From Thamnidium elegans (lineage: Eukaryota > Mucoromycota > Mucoromycetes > Mucorales > Mucoraceae): a DNA stretch of 64,000 bases. Location of the stretch: contig JAIXMG010000006.1 in NCBI GenBank assembly GCA_025201345.1, forward strand, positions 1,054,001-1,118,000. Direction: 5' to 3'. The notes under the pieces were generated by a model. The model did no database searches. It was not told where the DNA came from and saw nothing but the letters and a program-made list of their open reading frames with translations. Position 1 is the stretch's first letter. Each line of letters starts with the position of its first letter. Shown here in pieces: positions 13,534-24,915 of the stretch. A program made the translations under genes and the position numbers.

Positions 13534-14305
13534 TTAAGCGGTGGGTAATCTGTCATCTCCAGTAGGACAGTAAACCTATTCAACACGTTTAAAAAATAAT
13601 TAATTTGTGTACACATTAGATCACTTACTTTAAGATTTTCTTCAAAAGTAAATACAGGAGGTTTAAGACTTTTCTCCATAAACAATTGATTCCAGAATGC
13701 CTAACCAATGTTTATCAGTAATTCCCTTAAATGTACTGCAAAATTAATATATATATATACCTTGGCAATATACTGATGACCCTTTAAACTAGGATGGAAA
13801 CAATCAACATTACTAAGAGCATTGACGGGAAAAGAGCTAATGTCAATAGGTGCAGGACTGTACATGACAGCAAATGTTCCACCTGCTACACCCTTATGCT
13901 TGTTGGCAATGGCTTCTAATTTTTGGTTGTAAGCGTCCGAGATTGTATCCATCTTGGCCAGATTTTCGGGTGAGTCGGCACATGCACATTCACCTTCGTT
14001 TTCCAAGATGCCGTTAGGGACGCAGTATGGGTCTCCGTCGGTCAATGGGAATACACCAGAAACTTTAAATGTACCGACTATATTTATTTTTTGTGAGTGA
14101 GTGTTGTTTGTAAATAGTTTTAATAACTTACGCAAGTTGACTACAACTTTTGGTATTTCTTTTTTGATACGTTCAATAGCAGCTTCAACGTATTGACCAT
14201 AAGCGTCAGGTGAGACATACTTTGCCAAAGCACTGTCGCAAGAGGCACATTGATCGTTACCTATTAAAAAAAGGGGGGGGATGGACGAGAATTATAAGTC
14301 ATTGT

Positions 14306-14337
<32 letters not shown>

Positions 14338-15115
14338 GAAAAGGGTACATGCAAAGCACTTACTTCCAATTTGAATAGTAATCATCTTCCAATCATTTTT
14401 GTAGCTAGTAGAAAAAATATAAGACTTCATGCCTAGTATGATGTGTTAGATAGACAAGTAGAGATTTAAAAAAGGGGAATTAAAGTTATATGCTTACGTG
14501 GGATAAGATAATCGAGCTCATAATTCAAGTTCATGGCAATAGCGCCACTTTGTCCAGCATTTAAGTTATCCTTTAAGGGACGATCTGCAAGAAAACAAAT
14601 TGATAAGCAGATGATATATTATAAACAAATTTGAAATTTTACAAGCAGTGATAGGAAATCCACATAAGGGACCGTGACAGATAGAAGCTAAATGCGAAAG
14701 AACAGATGCGCCTTGCACGTCTGGATTGTACTTCTTCATAAAGTTGGCAAGAGTAACTGCGTTGGTGTCTCCGCCGATAGCATAACTGTTGCCACGGTAC
14801 TCGGATATCAAACTTAGATTAAGCGCGCCTGTGCCTGCTTCATAATCAAGACCCATCATTGCAAATCCTGCCATAATACTATTTTTTTTAAAATTTTTTT
14901 TTAGTAAACTTGCCTTACCCCCTTTGATTGCTTTTTTTGTACCTGTCGCCTAATGCACCAATTATTTTAATGTCATCAATACGAAGGTCAGTGATATCTT
15001 TGGCAGGAGCCACACGGGCAGGAAGAGACGGGCATTCCGAAATAGAGTTCACGTTGGCAGCTATAACTGAAGCTACCGAGAAAGAAAGTGTGATGATAGT
15101 TTTAAGAGAAACCAT
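13534..15115 (-). CDS. Secreted PLB1-type GDSL phospholipase/lipase
   Basis: Eight exons (14943-15115, 14643-14878, 14498-14584, 14364-14432, 14132-14260, 13761-14077, 13629-13700, 13534-13575) give 374 residues, the usual size of phospholipase B1-like SGNH hydrolases. A signal peptide (MVSLKTIITLSFSVASVIAA) is followed by block I GALGDSIMAGF, with the nucleophile Ser codon split by intron 1. Then come EYRGNSYAIGGD (block II region), IQIGSNDQC (block III GxND) and a C-terminal DCFHPSLKGH (block V DxxH). All four catalytic blocks are present, so it should be active as an acyl-ester hydrolase outside the cell. Acceptor 14433-14434 was chosen for exon 4 because the nearer AG gives a stop. Confidence 0.87.
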
Positions 15116-17290
15116 TTTAAGATTTGTAAAGATTATATAATAATAAAAAAAAGAAAAGAAAGATTTTTAAACGTGCTCTTTTTATACAAATCAAATATTG
15201 GCTTGGTCTTACGTTTGGTGATCAATTTACGAATGATCAGCATTGCACAGTATGGACGTTTTCGCTGTATGATACCATTTTCATTCTTCTTGAGAAAAAC
15301 GGTGAGTAATGTTGAAACACATGGTAAGTCTTTTTTTTTTAAAAAAATAAGATGTTCACGTAGGGCAAGGAAAGTTTCCTGGTGTATGTAGAGGGCTCTT
15401 CTATTTTGTGCCACGACAAAGTACACGGATCGAATGGTACATTTTTACATGAGAAAATATTGATTATAAATTTAGTCGCGTTGGATACATGTGTGATTTT
15501 TTGACGTAGTAGTAATGATCTGATTGGGTTATTAAGCTCTCTTTGACAAATACAATTTATGTAATCACCTGTATTTCAATCCCTCCTGTTTTTTTAACCT
15601 GTCAAATGAGTATGATTCAGATTGAATAAGTGTTAAAACATAAAAGATATAATACGACGGAATTATTCTCTATTATGTATTCGTGTGATAAGTCTGTGTA
15701 ACACTACTCCTTTTCATCATAGTAACCGATCTGACTCGTCACCTGAAAAACCAGTTTTAATGCGCTAGTCTTTTACAAGTATAAGTTTCTATATTTGAGT
15801 TCTCGCAACTACGTTATACAAAAAATTACTGTACAAAAAGAACCTTTTTTTTTTCTAGCAGTCAAAAAAAAAAAAAAAATGTATGAATGTTTGGACGATC
15901 AATTTTGAAGATCTTGTTTATAAGGAGAGAGAATAATGTGGCACATTATTTGTCCGAAACCCCGAAAGTTAAAAAATGTAACAAAAAAATCTGCATGAAT
16001 TTTTGGTTGAGAAAAAATAAGCTTTATCAGATGGTAAGTTTTCGTAATGCCTCAAAAGAAACGGTAAAACAACGTGGCAATAGTTTAAAATGTTTGTTAT
16101 GGAGCATTTAATATGACTAAACGAAACACCGAATGGTGACACCACTGTAATTTTTTTTCCTCGGTATATAGTATTTTGTAACTAGTTCGTATATTCGAAA
16201 GTGTAGTGGCCTAAATATTCATGTAGTAAATAATACGGCGGTAAAACAAAAGAGGACTAATTTAAGATTAGTTACAAGAGAGAAAAAAAAGCGTAGTTGT
16301 ATAAAATTTAAAATAATTGCATTCTTTTAATCCAAGTAGAATATGATCCGCTGTGTGAGAGGGAATACAGATCGAGGGTAAACTGGGTAAGCCACCTTTT
16401 TTTTGTACGAGCTTGGAATTGAAGTAACACACAGGTTTATTACTTGCTTTTTTCGCTCCTGTGAGGAGAAATGGTACTTATTTGCAAAGTTTGGTCATCC
16501 GAGGAAGTTATTAAAGGTGAATTGAGTGGGATGACGACTTTTCTTGGTGTAAAATGTTCCACAACAGCTCTTTGCAACAATGCCAAGAGAGAGAGAGAAA
16601 AAATGATTGTTGTAGGTCCGTACTTTTGGTTCTTGTAGTACCCTTTTGATCTGAAAAGCAAATGTCTAATTTGCAGAGACCGGTTTCTAACCTGAATCAA
16701 TTAAACTACACTGTAAATGGGTAAATCGATATAAACCAAGTCAGCCGAGCATATTCTATCTTTTTAAATGGCATCTAGCATTTTATGATTAATGTCAAGC
16801 AACTATTACGTAGTGTATATTACTTCTATACCTTTTTTTATAGGTATATGCTCTTAATTATAAATACAATTGAATTGACCTCAAAGCCCTTATCTAAAAT
16901 TGTACCTTGGTTCTGTCAAACGGTGTGTAAAAGTGACCATTCAAATTCAAGTAATCTCCCTTATAAACGTTTAGCTATAATCTTTTTATTTCTAGTTTTA
17001 AATAATAGTTGTATTAATCATTTTTTGAGCAGTAAAGGAGTCCATATTTTCCCTTTTTAATAAACGCATATACAAGTGTCGTTTACAAATTGATATTTTC
17101 CTTTGTGAACTATACAAGAAGATTACTTCGTTAATTTATCTAAAGCTATCAAGGATACAAAAGCTATGTATATCTTGATGTTGCGGCCCTCTCTGGTGTT
17201 TTTGAAAAAAAAAACCACGGGTTTTAGGATTGCTCTTGATATAGGAATTGATTCTTTCCTATGGGATACGTCTAGTTTGTCTTTGGAACT
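15116..17290. other. Gene-poor region, about 2.2 kb
   Basis: No convincing coding pattern, RNA gene or repeat pair. Short ORFs at 15173-15391 (+), 16440-16700 (-) and 16785-17060 (+) show no family signature. The region probably contains the lipase promoter next to 15116 and decayed sequence beyond. Confidence 0.4.
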
Positions 17291-17412
17291 ATAGGAAACC
17301 CAATCCGTATAAAGCTCTTGCAGTCAACGAAGCTAATCTTAACCATTCATTCGTTTAAATATTTATGGAATTAGTGGTAGAGAATATTTCAGTTACTTCT
17401 TTAACTTTCTGT

Positions 17413-18153
17413 CCAGCAGAGTATAACCAAAGAAGGTTACAAAGCTGACGCTTACATTCTAGATGGGGAAAACAAACTTTGTATCTTGGAAACATTGAGA
17501 AAGTTTTTTCTTGACGATCTGTCAAAGTATGGAACTGACTATGTCAAGATTCATTACGGTGTCTTAAGCAACCTTAATGCCGGGCAACAGACGAAACTGC
17601 ATCCAGTTTACATATCCCGTTTGTGCAAGATGAACGTAGAACTTAGTAATAGTCGCTGAGCATGAATAGTATAGATCATTAACCTTTTAACTGTTATTAT
17701 TAATACATATGCCACTCTTCATTTGTGGTATATAGAAATATGCTCATCCCAATTATGTTGCTCAAGGGAAGTTTTCAAAACTAAAGTTCCTAAAATGTTA
17801 ACAGAAATCCAAGAAATATTACCCTTGGGCAATATTAATTGGAGTAATTGTTTATTCATTCATTATATTTCATCGATGATCAGTAATTAGCTAACACTTA
17901 ATATATTTAGCGATTGATCAAAAATGCCATAAAAGTTGTCCACAAAATGAAATATGAACATGGCGAGTACTTAGTACAGAGGATACTATCAGATAAGATT
18001 ATTAACTGTATTCCTTTAGTCCAAATGCTGAATTCAAACTTGACAAAACCAGTAAAGGGTCTAGGATATAATATCCAGCTCCCAGAAGAAAAGGATGAAA
18101 ATGACTCGCCAATTAATTATACCGCATTTGATTATCTTTCATACATTAAATAA
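17413..18153 (+). pseudogene. Fragment of a fungal hypothetical family (KAD...ILE type)
   Basis: An exon-like stretch opens after an acceptor near 17413-17415 and reads QQSITKEGYKADAYILDG, then a KLCILET segment, to a stop near 17658. A second open stretch at 17914-18153 begins IKNAIKVVHKMKYEHGEYLV and is leucine- and acid-rich. The KAD-(about 13 residues)-ILE pattern is shared with the larger gene at 47.8-49.5 kb. I recall similar hypothetical proteins in Mucorales. No complete start or end can be assembled and stops separate the pieces, so I call it a relic. The D...E arrangement faintly recalls PD-(D/E)XK nucleases; that is speculation. Confidence 0.35.
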
Positions 18154-18791
18154 TGGAATCTATATAGTAAAAGTTGCATATGGTAGTAGGTTGTGATAAA
18201 AAAAATGGAACTGCTGGTTTGATATATTCAAGTTGCTAGGGTTGTAAAACTGGTTTCCTAACAAGCTCTCTGTCTGGACTGCTTTGACATGCCTGTCAAG
18301 TACGACAACTCCATCCCGTTCAAACAAGATGAAGTCACTACCTATTGACATGTTTGTAATGGTGGTAACTGCTTTCTCCACCCTTTGGCATTGTGTTATT
18401 CGAGAAACTCCGATATAACATAGCCATTTATCAGCTTTTCAAGAACATAATAACGCTATCAATAGTTTTAAATCTAACCATCGTGACACAGAGAAATGAA
18501 GTTTAATTACCCAGCTTTTCTTGCCTGAATAGATTTTTAGTCTTAGTCTATCTAAATCTTTTTTTCTTATTCGATTCATCAATAAAGTTTACACCTAATC
18601 CAAAAAAAAAAAGATATTTACGACAGGCTGGGAGAACAGAGGTCGTGCTGCCACCGAACAACGATAGAAAGAACGAGCCTAGAAAGCTTATATCTCGCGT
18701 TGTTGTTTATAATATGAAACGAATAAATAGAAAAAAAAATAGGAATGACCTCATGAAGGGAACATAAATAAATTTTGTTTACACATTTGCG

Positions 18792-18837
<46 letters not shown>

Positions 18838-19363
18838 TGACCACATATGTCCACGTTTTAAAATGACTTGTCATATAGTTTATGGTAGACGTGGTATTTA
18901 CTTAAAAAAAAACCACCCTCTAGTTTGAAGTGAATACTTTTTTTTTTGACATAAGATAGTACTTTCCTGTAACTATGGGAATATTTGGAAACCGATCAAG
19001 TTTGATTGTTTGGAGTAAACAGATACGGGTGACTTTAGTTTTAATATATATGCGATTCCGTTATGATAAGCACATGCTTTCCCGAGAAAAAAGGAAGTCA
19101 TGTCTTCGATTGTTAAATATCATGGTCGAGACATTTACCTTATTTTTCTTTTTCTTTATAGTTTTATTTATTTCTAAAAATGTTTATTACAAGTACATTA
19201 TCTACAGCAATAGTAACAGAATATATCATGACTGAAAAAATTAGAAGCATATTTTTTTTTAGCCAGTTATGCTTCTATATTTTTGTTTTAATTGATAAAG
19301 GTTTCATTTCCTTTGCTGAAGAAGCCATTTCCATGGTTTTCCCAAAAAAAATAATACATTTCT
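18154..19363. other. Intergenic with a long A-run
   Basis: Includes a poly-A run of roughly 35 nt at 18797-18831 and other A/T runs. An ORF on the minus strand (18160-18381) has no recognisable family. No gene is supported. Confidence 0.4.
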
Positions 19364-19454
19364 TTGTTAAAATTAGTATGTCATACAGTCTACATATATC
19401 TATATAGTACAAATATTAAATTAAATATATTCATAGATGCAAATCATTTACGTA

Positions 19455-19840
19455 TGAAGGAGCTTGAACTCAAGTTGTCCAACCGGGCAAAGCAACTTCG
19501 ATACTACGTAAATGAATGTGAAAAGCTGAAAAATGCTTTTGTAAAAATTAAAGAAAAGGAAAATGCCGTTGAAGGAGAATTGAACCTTGCGAAGTGTCGC
19601 CTTAAAAACTCCGACGACACTGTCGAAGTTTTGTTAAAAGCTATTGATGACTTAAATGTCAAAAAAAATAGTTTGTACCAAGAAATGGCCAGCTTGACGG
19701 CAGGTATGTTAGCTATACCTGCTAACCATGACAAGGATATGGCAAAAATGCTCCAAACACATTTTGTTACAATTACAGAGTTAAAAAGAAAAAACTCTGC
19801 TCTTAAAGACAAAGTCAGCGATGACTTTGTCTTTGTATAA
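19455..19840 (+). CDS. Small coiled-coil hypothetical protein (3' part)
   Basis: The open frame from the methionine at 19455 encodes about 128 residues rich in K, E, L and N (MKELELKLSNRAKQLRYYV onward), with heptad-like spacing predicting a long coiled coil and an end at DDFVFV. The frame stays open upstream to 19364, but that part looks like intron (AT-rich, TATATA), and an acceptor AG lies just before 19437, so a 5' exon is likely and not found. Base composition is more balanced than in the flanks, favouring real coding. The family is unknown. Confidence 0.4.
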
Positions 19841-19883
19841 ATAAATCCTTTTTTTTTTAATAAAATTTATATATTATATATTT

Positions 19884-19927
<44 letters not shown>

Positions 19928-20162
19928 TATAACTTTTTAATAGTTAAGTCGTATATAATAAGACATAATCTACTGAATAGTGTGTCTTTATATGTTTGAT
20001 TATTATTGAAATAAGATACTGTAGTCAAGTTTACTAGAAATCTAACTAAAAGCTTTACTAAAAAAAAAAAAAAAAAAAAATGAACAAGACCTAGAGAGTA
20101 TGTACTTTATTTGATACAAAAATGAATTTATTTTACTTGCCTCCATTTTTTTTTCTTTACTT
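19841..20162. other. Intergenic with a long T-run
   Basis: A T-run of about 40 nt lies at 19886-19925 and an A-run near 20060-20080. Nothing else recognised. Confidence 0.4.
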
Positions 20163-20225
20163 TTCATATTATAAAGAATGTTGCCTTTAGCCTTCATTGC
20201 ACTCTTCCTTGGCTCATCCTTCATC

Positions 20226-20777
20226 TCGCTATTTAGCGACAGCACAACCTCCCTTTTTCCAGCCTGTCATAAGTAACTTTTTTTTTTTTCATTTTAAAAT
20301 AAATAATAACCTTATTTTCTAGCTGGTTCGTCCTTCTGGGACACTAAAAGTTACTGCACTTTTGTGCCAACTGTTGCCTCTGGTCAAGGTTGGCAAAAAA
20401 CCTTCCTTGTGGAGGTTTGTAAATCCCTCTCTCCGAGGGATTTGTTAAAAGAAGCACTCCCTCCTGGTGTTTGCCCTTTGGCTGAAGAGCCAAAAGGATT
20501 GATGATTACTCCTCCTCCTTCTGCCTGTCCTGTCTCTTCTCTCCCTCTTCCAGTCTGTCCTTTGTCTTCTTGTCCGCTTCTTTCCCTTTCTTCTCCTTCC
20601 TCCCTGCTTCCACCAGCCTGTAACACTGTTTGGAAGCCAACTAACTCTTTTGCTGTTGAAGCAAAAGAGTTGTCCAAAGAACATCAGTCAGGGTTTTTTT
20701 ACCCTGACAACAAAATGATGTTGTTCATAACGAGCCTGACGATTGTCTATATAATAGGCAATCGAATGGCTCGTTAT
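20226..20777. repeat. Array of perfect hairpins around a pyrimidine-rich core
   Basis: At least nine inverted repeats lie in 550 bp. Stems (loops between): 20226-20231/20234-20239; 20330-20333/20339-20342; 20356-20359/20364-20367; 20386-20391/20399-20404; 20421-20429/20435-20443 (AAATCCCTC); 20477-20483/20488-20494 (TTTGGCT); 20643-20654/20660-20671 (AACTCTTTTGCT); 20687-20694/20701-20708 (GTCAGGGT); 20727-20736/20768-20777 (ATAACGAGCC) enclosing an 11-bp stem 20740-20750/20754-20764. A C/T-only core fills about 20510-20615. Long ORFs exist on both strands, but the palindromes explain the composition better than coding. Function unknown: structured non-coding RNA, satellite-like element or transposon end are possible. 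Confidence 0.6.
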
Positions 20778-20780
20778 TAA

Positions 20781-21649
20781 AATAAAATAAAATTTTTTAA
20801 AGAAAAATATTAAGGCTCTTTTTTATTTATTATTATTTAAAATATACAGGTATACCTATCTTAATCATATTCGCGTTTGTTTCTAGCTATAGTTGTAGTT
20901 ATATTAGTTATAATTATTTTACACTGTTCTACTTTTTATGTTATTATTTTTTAAAAAAAATAGGTACGGTCATCGCTTTCGAGTCCACTTGAACTATCAG
21001 TCTCGTAGTAACGTGATCATCATGATCATTTTTAAACTATCGCTTCTTGTTATTTTTTTATCACCACCAACGTTTTTTTACTACAACTTTAACGCTAATA
21101 TTGTTTACAAGATATCAAAAATTGATTACCTTCAACAAGTATGGCACCAGCTAAAAGTTGAACCGCTAACGATTATTTAATAATATATTTCTTCCAGGCT
21201 CGATTTCTTAATATAGAATCTTTCATAACCCTGGTTAAGTGAGCCAGAATACTTGTAAACCTTATAATTAATGGTAATCTTTCCATCCCAAAAAAAACAA
21301 GATGTTTTTTTTTCTACCTTTTATCGTTATCTTGGTTCAAGTTCAAAGTAACAAGTAGTCTCTGAAAATGATGACGGAATGTTTAAATCGTATATGATGT
21401 ATTGTCTTTCTGTCGTATTTACTCCTTCATAAAACAGAATGTTAATACTATAATACTGACTCGTAGTAACTAGCAATGTCTGTTTTTTTTAAAAAAAAAA
21501 GTGTGTAATATATTATACTTTTTTTTTTTTTGGATTTATCGTATAAATTAAAACAAGTCAATTTCTTTTTTGCATCGTTCAATATAAATTTGGTCTGAAT
21601 ACAGTAGTATCATACAAAAGACCCTTTTTTTATTGGTCATCAAAGAAAT
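20781..21649. other. Intergenic
   Basis: AT-rich. An ORF at 20938-21180 (+) has a hydrophobic stretch but no family signature. T/A bipartite tracts occur near 20946 and 21483. No gene is supported. Confidence 0.4.
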
Positions 21650-22071
21650 CTATTGGGTCTTCTTCTTGTTGTTCTTCTTCTTCTTTTTAGCAAGGCTTTG
21701 AGTAGGAGCATCTAAATTACTGCCTTCTTCTAAAGGTCTCTTTGCACCTTGTCCTTTTGATAATTTTCTAATGAAACAAGCAATAAGGAAACAATTTGTG
21801 AAATCTTCTGCTGGTACAGTACGAACAACGCACTCGGCAAGATATAATCATTTTATTTTAGTACTTGAACCATTTAATCAGTTTTTTCTTTATCTTTATT
21901 TCCATTGATCTCTTCAGAAATACTTCTTCTGTTCCAAGTAGGTAAAACAGACTCACGAGTAGCCAACTTGAATTCAGGATGTCTCTTTAAAATTGTCTTT
22001 ACTACGTGTTCATTTTCTTCAGGGTGGATAGAACAAGAAGAGTAAACAACACGTTTTGTCTTGGTGACTTT
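21650..22071 (-). pseudogene. RCM1: 3' remnant of NSUN5/RCM1 rRNA m5C methyltransferase
   Basis: Minus-strand coding begins after an acceptor at about 22072 with TKTKRVVYSSCSIHPEENE, the motif VI region of NSUN5/Rcm1, where the family has TCS with the catalytic cysteine. It continues RHPEFKLATRESVLPTWNRR and hits a stop at 21874-21876. The final block resumes at about 21835, ECVVRTVPAEDFTNCFLIAC, which matches the family's R-x-x-P-x-x-D-x-TNGFFVA-F end, and finishes in a lysine-rich tail at 21650. The two blocks are separated by stops, and the N-terminal three quarters, including the SAM-binding core, are absent. Upstream the sequence runs straight into a 68-bp MITE. A working copy presumably exists elsewhere. 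Confidence 0.65.
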
Positions 22072-22198
22072 TTTTTAGTGTAAATTATTTAACTATATAC
22101 TTTACAAGAGGATATATAGATTATAAAGGTTTTTATACGATACATGACACATATTCCCTTTTCTTTTCAGCAACCATCTTGATTTTCAGAACAATGTA

Positions 22199-22266
22199 CA
22201 GTAGCGGCTCTATTTAAGGGTAGCCGAAATTCTCAGGAAACCCACCCTTAAATAGAACCGCTACTG
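22199..22266. mobile_element. 68-bp MITE with 23-bp TIRs and TA duplication
   Basis: CAGTAGCGGCTCTATTTAAG and three further bases (22199-22221) pair with the inverted copy at 22244-22266, with a single C/T difference. TA dinucleotides flank both ends (22197-22198 and 22267-22268). Starting with CAGT inside a TA target duplication is typical of Tc1/mariner elements, so this looks like a minimal non-autonomous derivative. Confidence 0.65.
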
Positions 22267-22496
22267 TATTTCTATAGAATAAACAAATTAGTCTGGAAAT
22301 GACATTTGTCACTAAAAATAATACCCAAATATAGGTTAGCGTCGGGGGAGAGAAGTTTTTAAAAAGGAATACAACAAAATAGGCATGTCGTCTTTGATCA
22401 AATATCAGACTTCGTTTTATCGAAAATATAAGAGTCACAATTTTTTTGCTGTTACAAAAATATTTTTTTTTCAAGTGGTATTCTTATTCTATAAAC

Positions 22497-23382
22497 ATGT
22501 TTATTCTTTCAGAAATTGAGGACACAGTCAAAATCGTACCCAATGACTTTAAAAAAGAAGACAGTGGAGCAATTACCGATGTATTAAACGAAAAGTACGC
22601 TAATAAAGTAGTTCAAGAAGTAGGTCTTTGCATATGTGTACACGATATTTTACATACCTCAGAAGGTTTTATTCTTTATGGAGACGGGTGTAGTTATGTC
22701 AAAGGTACTATTATATATATATCTTGTATATATTGGCCGCTTGATGTTAAATTAGTTGAAAAAAGTTTTATTTAGAGTGGTTGTGTTTAGACCATTTGTT
22801 GGAGAAATTTTGACGGGTAAAATTAAGAGTTGTTCTCCTAGTGGTGTAAGAGGTAAAAGATTTAGATTCTGAAAGTAAAAAAGGGATGGGATATTGATAT
22901 ATATATATATATATATATATAGTATCTATGGGATTCTTTGACGATATTTTAATTCCTGGTGGAGCTCTTCAACCCGGATCTAAATTGTAATTATATGATA
23001 CCTTTAAATCAATTCACAAGTATAATTAACGTATTTTTTTATAGTGATCCAGCAGAACAAGTATGGGTCTGGAATTATGAAGGAGAAAAGATGTTTATGG
23101 ATATAGAAGAATCGATTCGATTTAGAGTATTGCGCGAACAATTTACCGATACAACACCGACAAACCATCCACCTACTTCAGTACCTGGTAGACGTCAATC
23201 TGTAGCTGATGCAGCTGCGAGTAGTGACCTTGCTGGTAATTCAACAAAGATACCACCTTACTCTATCACTGTAAGTATTTTTCTGTTGACGTTTTTTATA
23301 ACTGGGTAAGACTAACATGAAAAAAAAATAGTGTGCAATTTCAGAGGATGGTTTAGGTCTTCTTTCATGGTGGGGATCATAA
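22497..23382 (+). CDS. RPC25: RNA polymerase III subunit RPC25 (POLR3H, Rpb7-like)
   Basis: Five exons (22497-22704, 22766-22852, 22923-22986, 23045-23270, 23332-23382) encode 211 residues, the normal size. RPC25 forms the Rpb7-like stalk of RNA polymerase III with RPC17 and helps initiation at tRNA and 5S genes. Support: start [46 protein letters not shown], then [37 protein letters not shown], the [18 protein letters not shown] block and IRFRV. The N-terminal tip domain and the C-terminal S1/OB domain are both complete; the protein ends [10 protein letters not shown] serine/proline-rich insertion (about residues 160-190) lies before the last strand. It is tail to tail with the UBAP1-like gene, 116 bp apart. 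Confidence 0.92.
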
Positions 23383-23498
23383 AAAATTATTACTTTATAT
23401 CAATATACATATTACATACAATCTCTTTTTTTTTATATATACACGCACGCACACACCACTTTTTTTTTAAAAAAAAATATTTTATTTTATTTTTCGAA

Positions 23499-24915
23499 TT
23501 AAGCTTGATCTAAAAGAAAATTGGTCGCTTTGATTAAATCGTTATCATTCTTTTCCAAAGCATCAATGGCTTGGGTCCTTGAAAATCCCATAATACCCAA
23601 CTCGGTAATTAGATTTTCATGAGGAGAGTTTGTAGGTAGAGGAGGTAATGGTGGTGGTGGAGGAGGAACCGAGTTTGATTTATGGTAATCACTGGGTGGT
23701 GGAAGTACAGGTGGAGACATGATGGGTGAAGATGTAGAGGAGGAAGGTAATGGGTTAAAGAGTTTAGGTGGTAAAGCAGGGACGGAGTTTGTAGAGTGAA
23801 TTTGTCTTTGTAATTGTTGAGGTGGGTACATGGTGTTTGGTGAGTTGCTCATATTCGTTTGAAAGCTCCAATAGACTACATATAAAAAATTTAAGTAATT
23901 GAGTAACATGCTAAGAAAAACATGGCCCTTTTTTTTAAAAAAAAATACCTCCTTCGTTCTTTTGATATGGTCTTGGTTGTTGTTGTTGTTGTTGTTGTTG
24001 TTGCTGTTGCTGTTGCTGTTGTTGGTTTTGATATTGTTGAGGTGGATAAGAAGGAGGTGTGGGAGTACGATTGTTATTGAAATCAGTCTTGGGGCTACCT
24101 AGAATAGATCTTAAAGCGACCATATCATTCTCTGGAGTATCCCAAGGATCAGCAGGAGCTAATCCTTGTTCAAACTTGAGATAATCGAAATGCTACAAAA
24201 AAAAAGATGTTGGTTATCATAGAAACACCACAGCAATAAATATTTTACCTTGTCCGGACTAGCTTCAACAACCTGCACTTTATCTTGAGTTGTACTACTA
24301 GCAGAAGGTCGTAACATTTGTGGGGAAGTATTATTACTACTATATTCTTCTTCCGCAGGCATTGCGAATTCTTGAGCGTACGTTTGCTCCGGTTTTAAAA
24401 TACGAGTATCGGTATCAAGAAATCCAGGTGCAATCTTTCTGGCTGCTGCCTTTTGTTTATTTAGTTTATCCTGCTGATACTGCTTTTTTAACTGTTGAAA
24501 AGCTTCCTCAGATTCAAACGTTTGTTTACGAACTGCTTCTACTTGTGCAATGACATCTCGTTCTACGGCGAATGGGTATGCAGGCTTTTTTAAATAAAGA
24601 ATCTGTTAGATTGTTTTATAAAAAAAAATGAGGGTTTAACATGATCTTTTTCTTACTAGTTTGGTGACATCGTCAGGTACCATTTTTAGTTCACTAGTGA
24701 CTATAATCTATTTTTTTAAAAAAAAAGAGTATTAGGATTTAAAAAACAGTAAGCTTTGCTTTTTTTCAGGAAACCTTCTTTGGTAATCTATATAGTGGGG
24801 ATACCATTACTGGCACACTTTGAAGTACAGCATAAGTCGAACCTTTTATTATTATTATTGTTAGCTTTTTATTAATTAACTTTTCAACTTGTTTTTTTAT
24901 ACCTTGGTCAGACAT
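23499..24915 (-). CDS. UBAP1-like ESCRT-I protein with C-terminal UBA domain
   Basis: Six exons (24903-24915, 24775-24842, 24657-24707, 24249-24602, 23949-24192, 23499-23875) encode 368 residues. The first coding exon is only 13 nt. The start region MSDQGSTYAVLQSVPVMVSP continues to LYRLPKK and later KPAYPFAVERDVI. This resembles the N-terminal part of UBAP1 (VPF...P.KV followed by YDFSLE), the ESCRT-I subunit linking ubiquitinated cargo to multivesicular bodies. The middle is disordered: a polyglutamine run (about 23970-24030, pure CAA/CAG) and proline-rich tracts. The last 40 residues form a UBA domain (ITELGIMGFSRTQAIDALEK). UBA and disorder are seen directly; the UBAP1 assignment rests on a short N-terminal match. 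Alternative: a generic UBA adaptor. Confidence 0.6.

Noticed and set aside
20364..20780. 138-codon ORF (+) and 97-codon ORF (-)
   Set aside because: Both lie on the hairpin array and pyrimidine core; palindromes keep both strands open by chance, and no family or intron context supports a protein.
22861..22921. AT dinucleotide array as a CRISPR or satellite
   Set aside because: Simple intronic microsatellite with no spacers; eukaryotic context.
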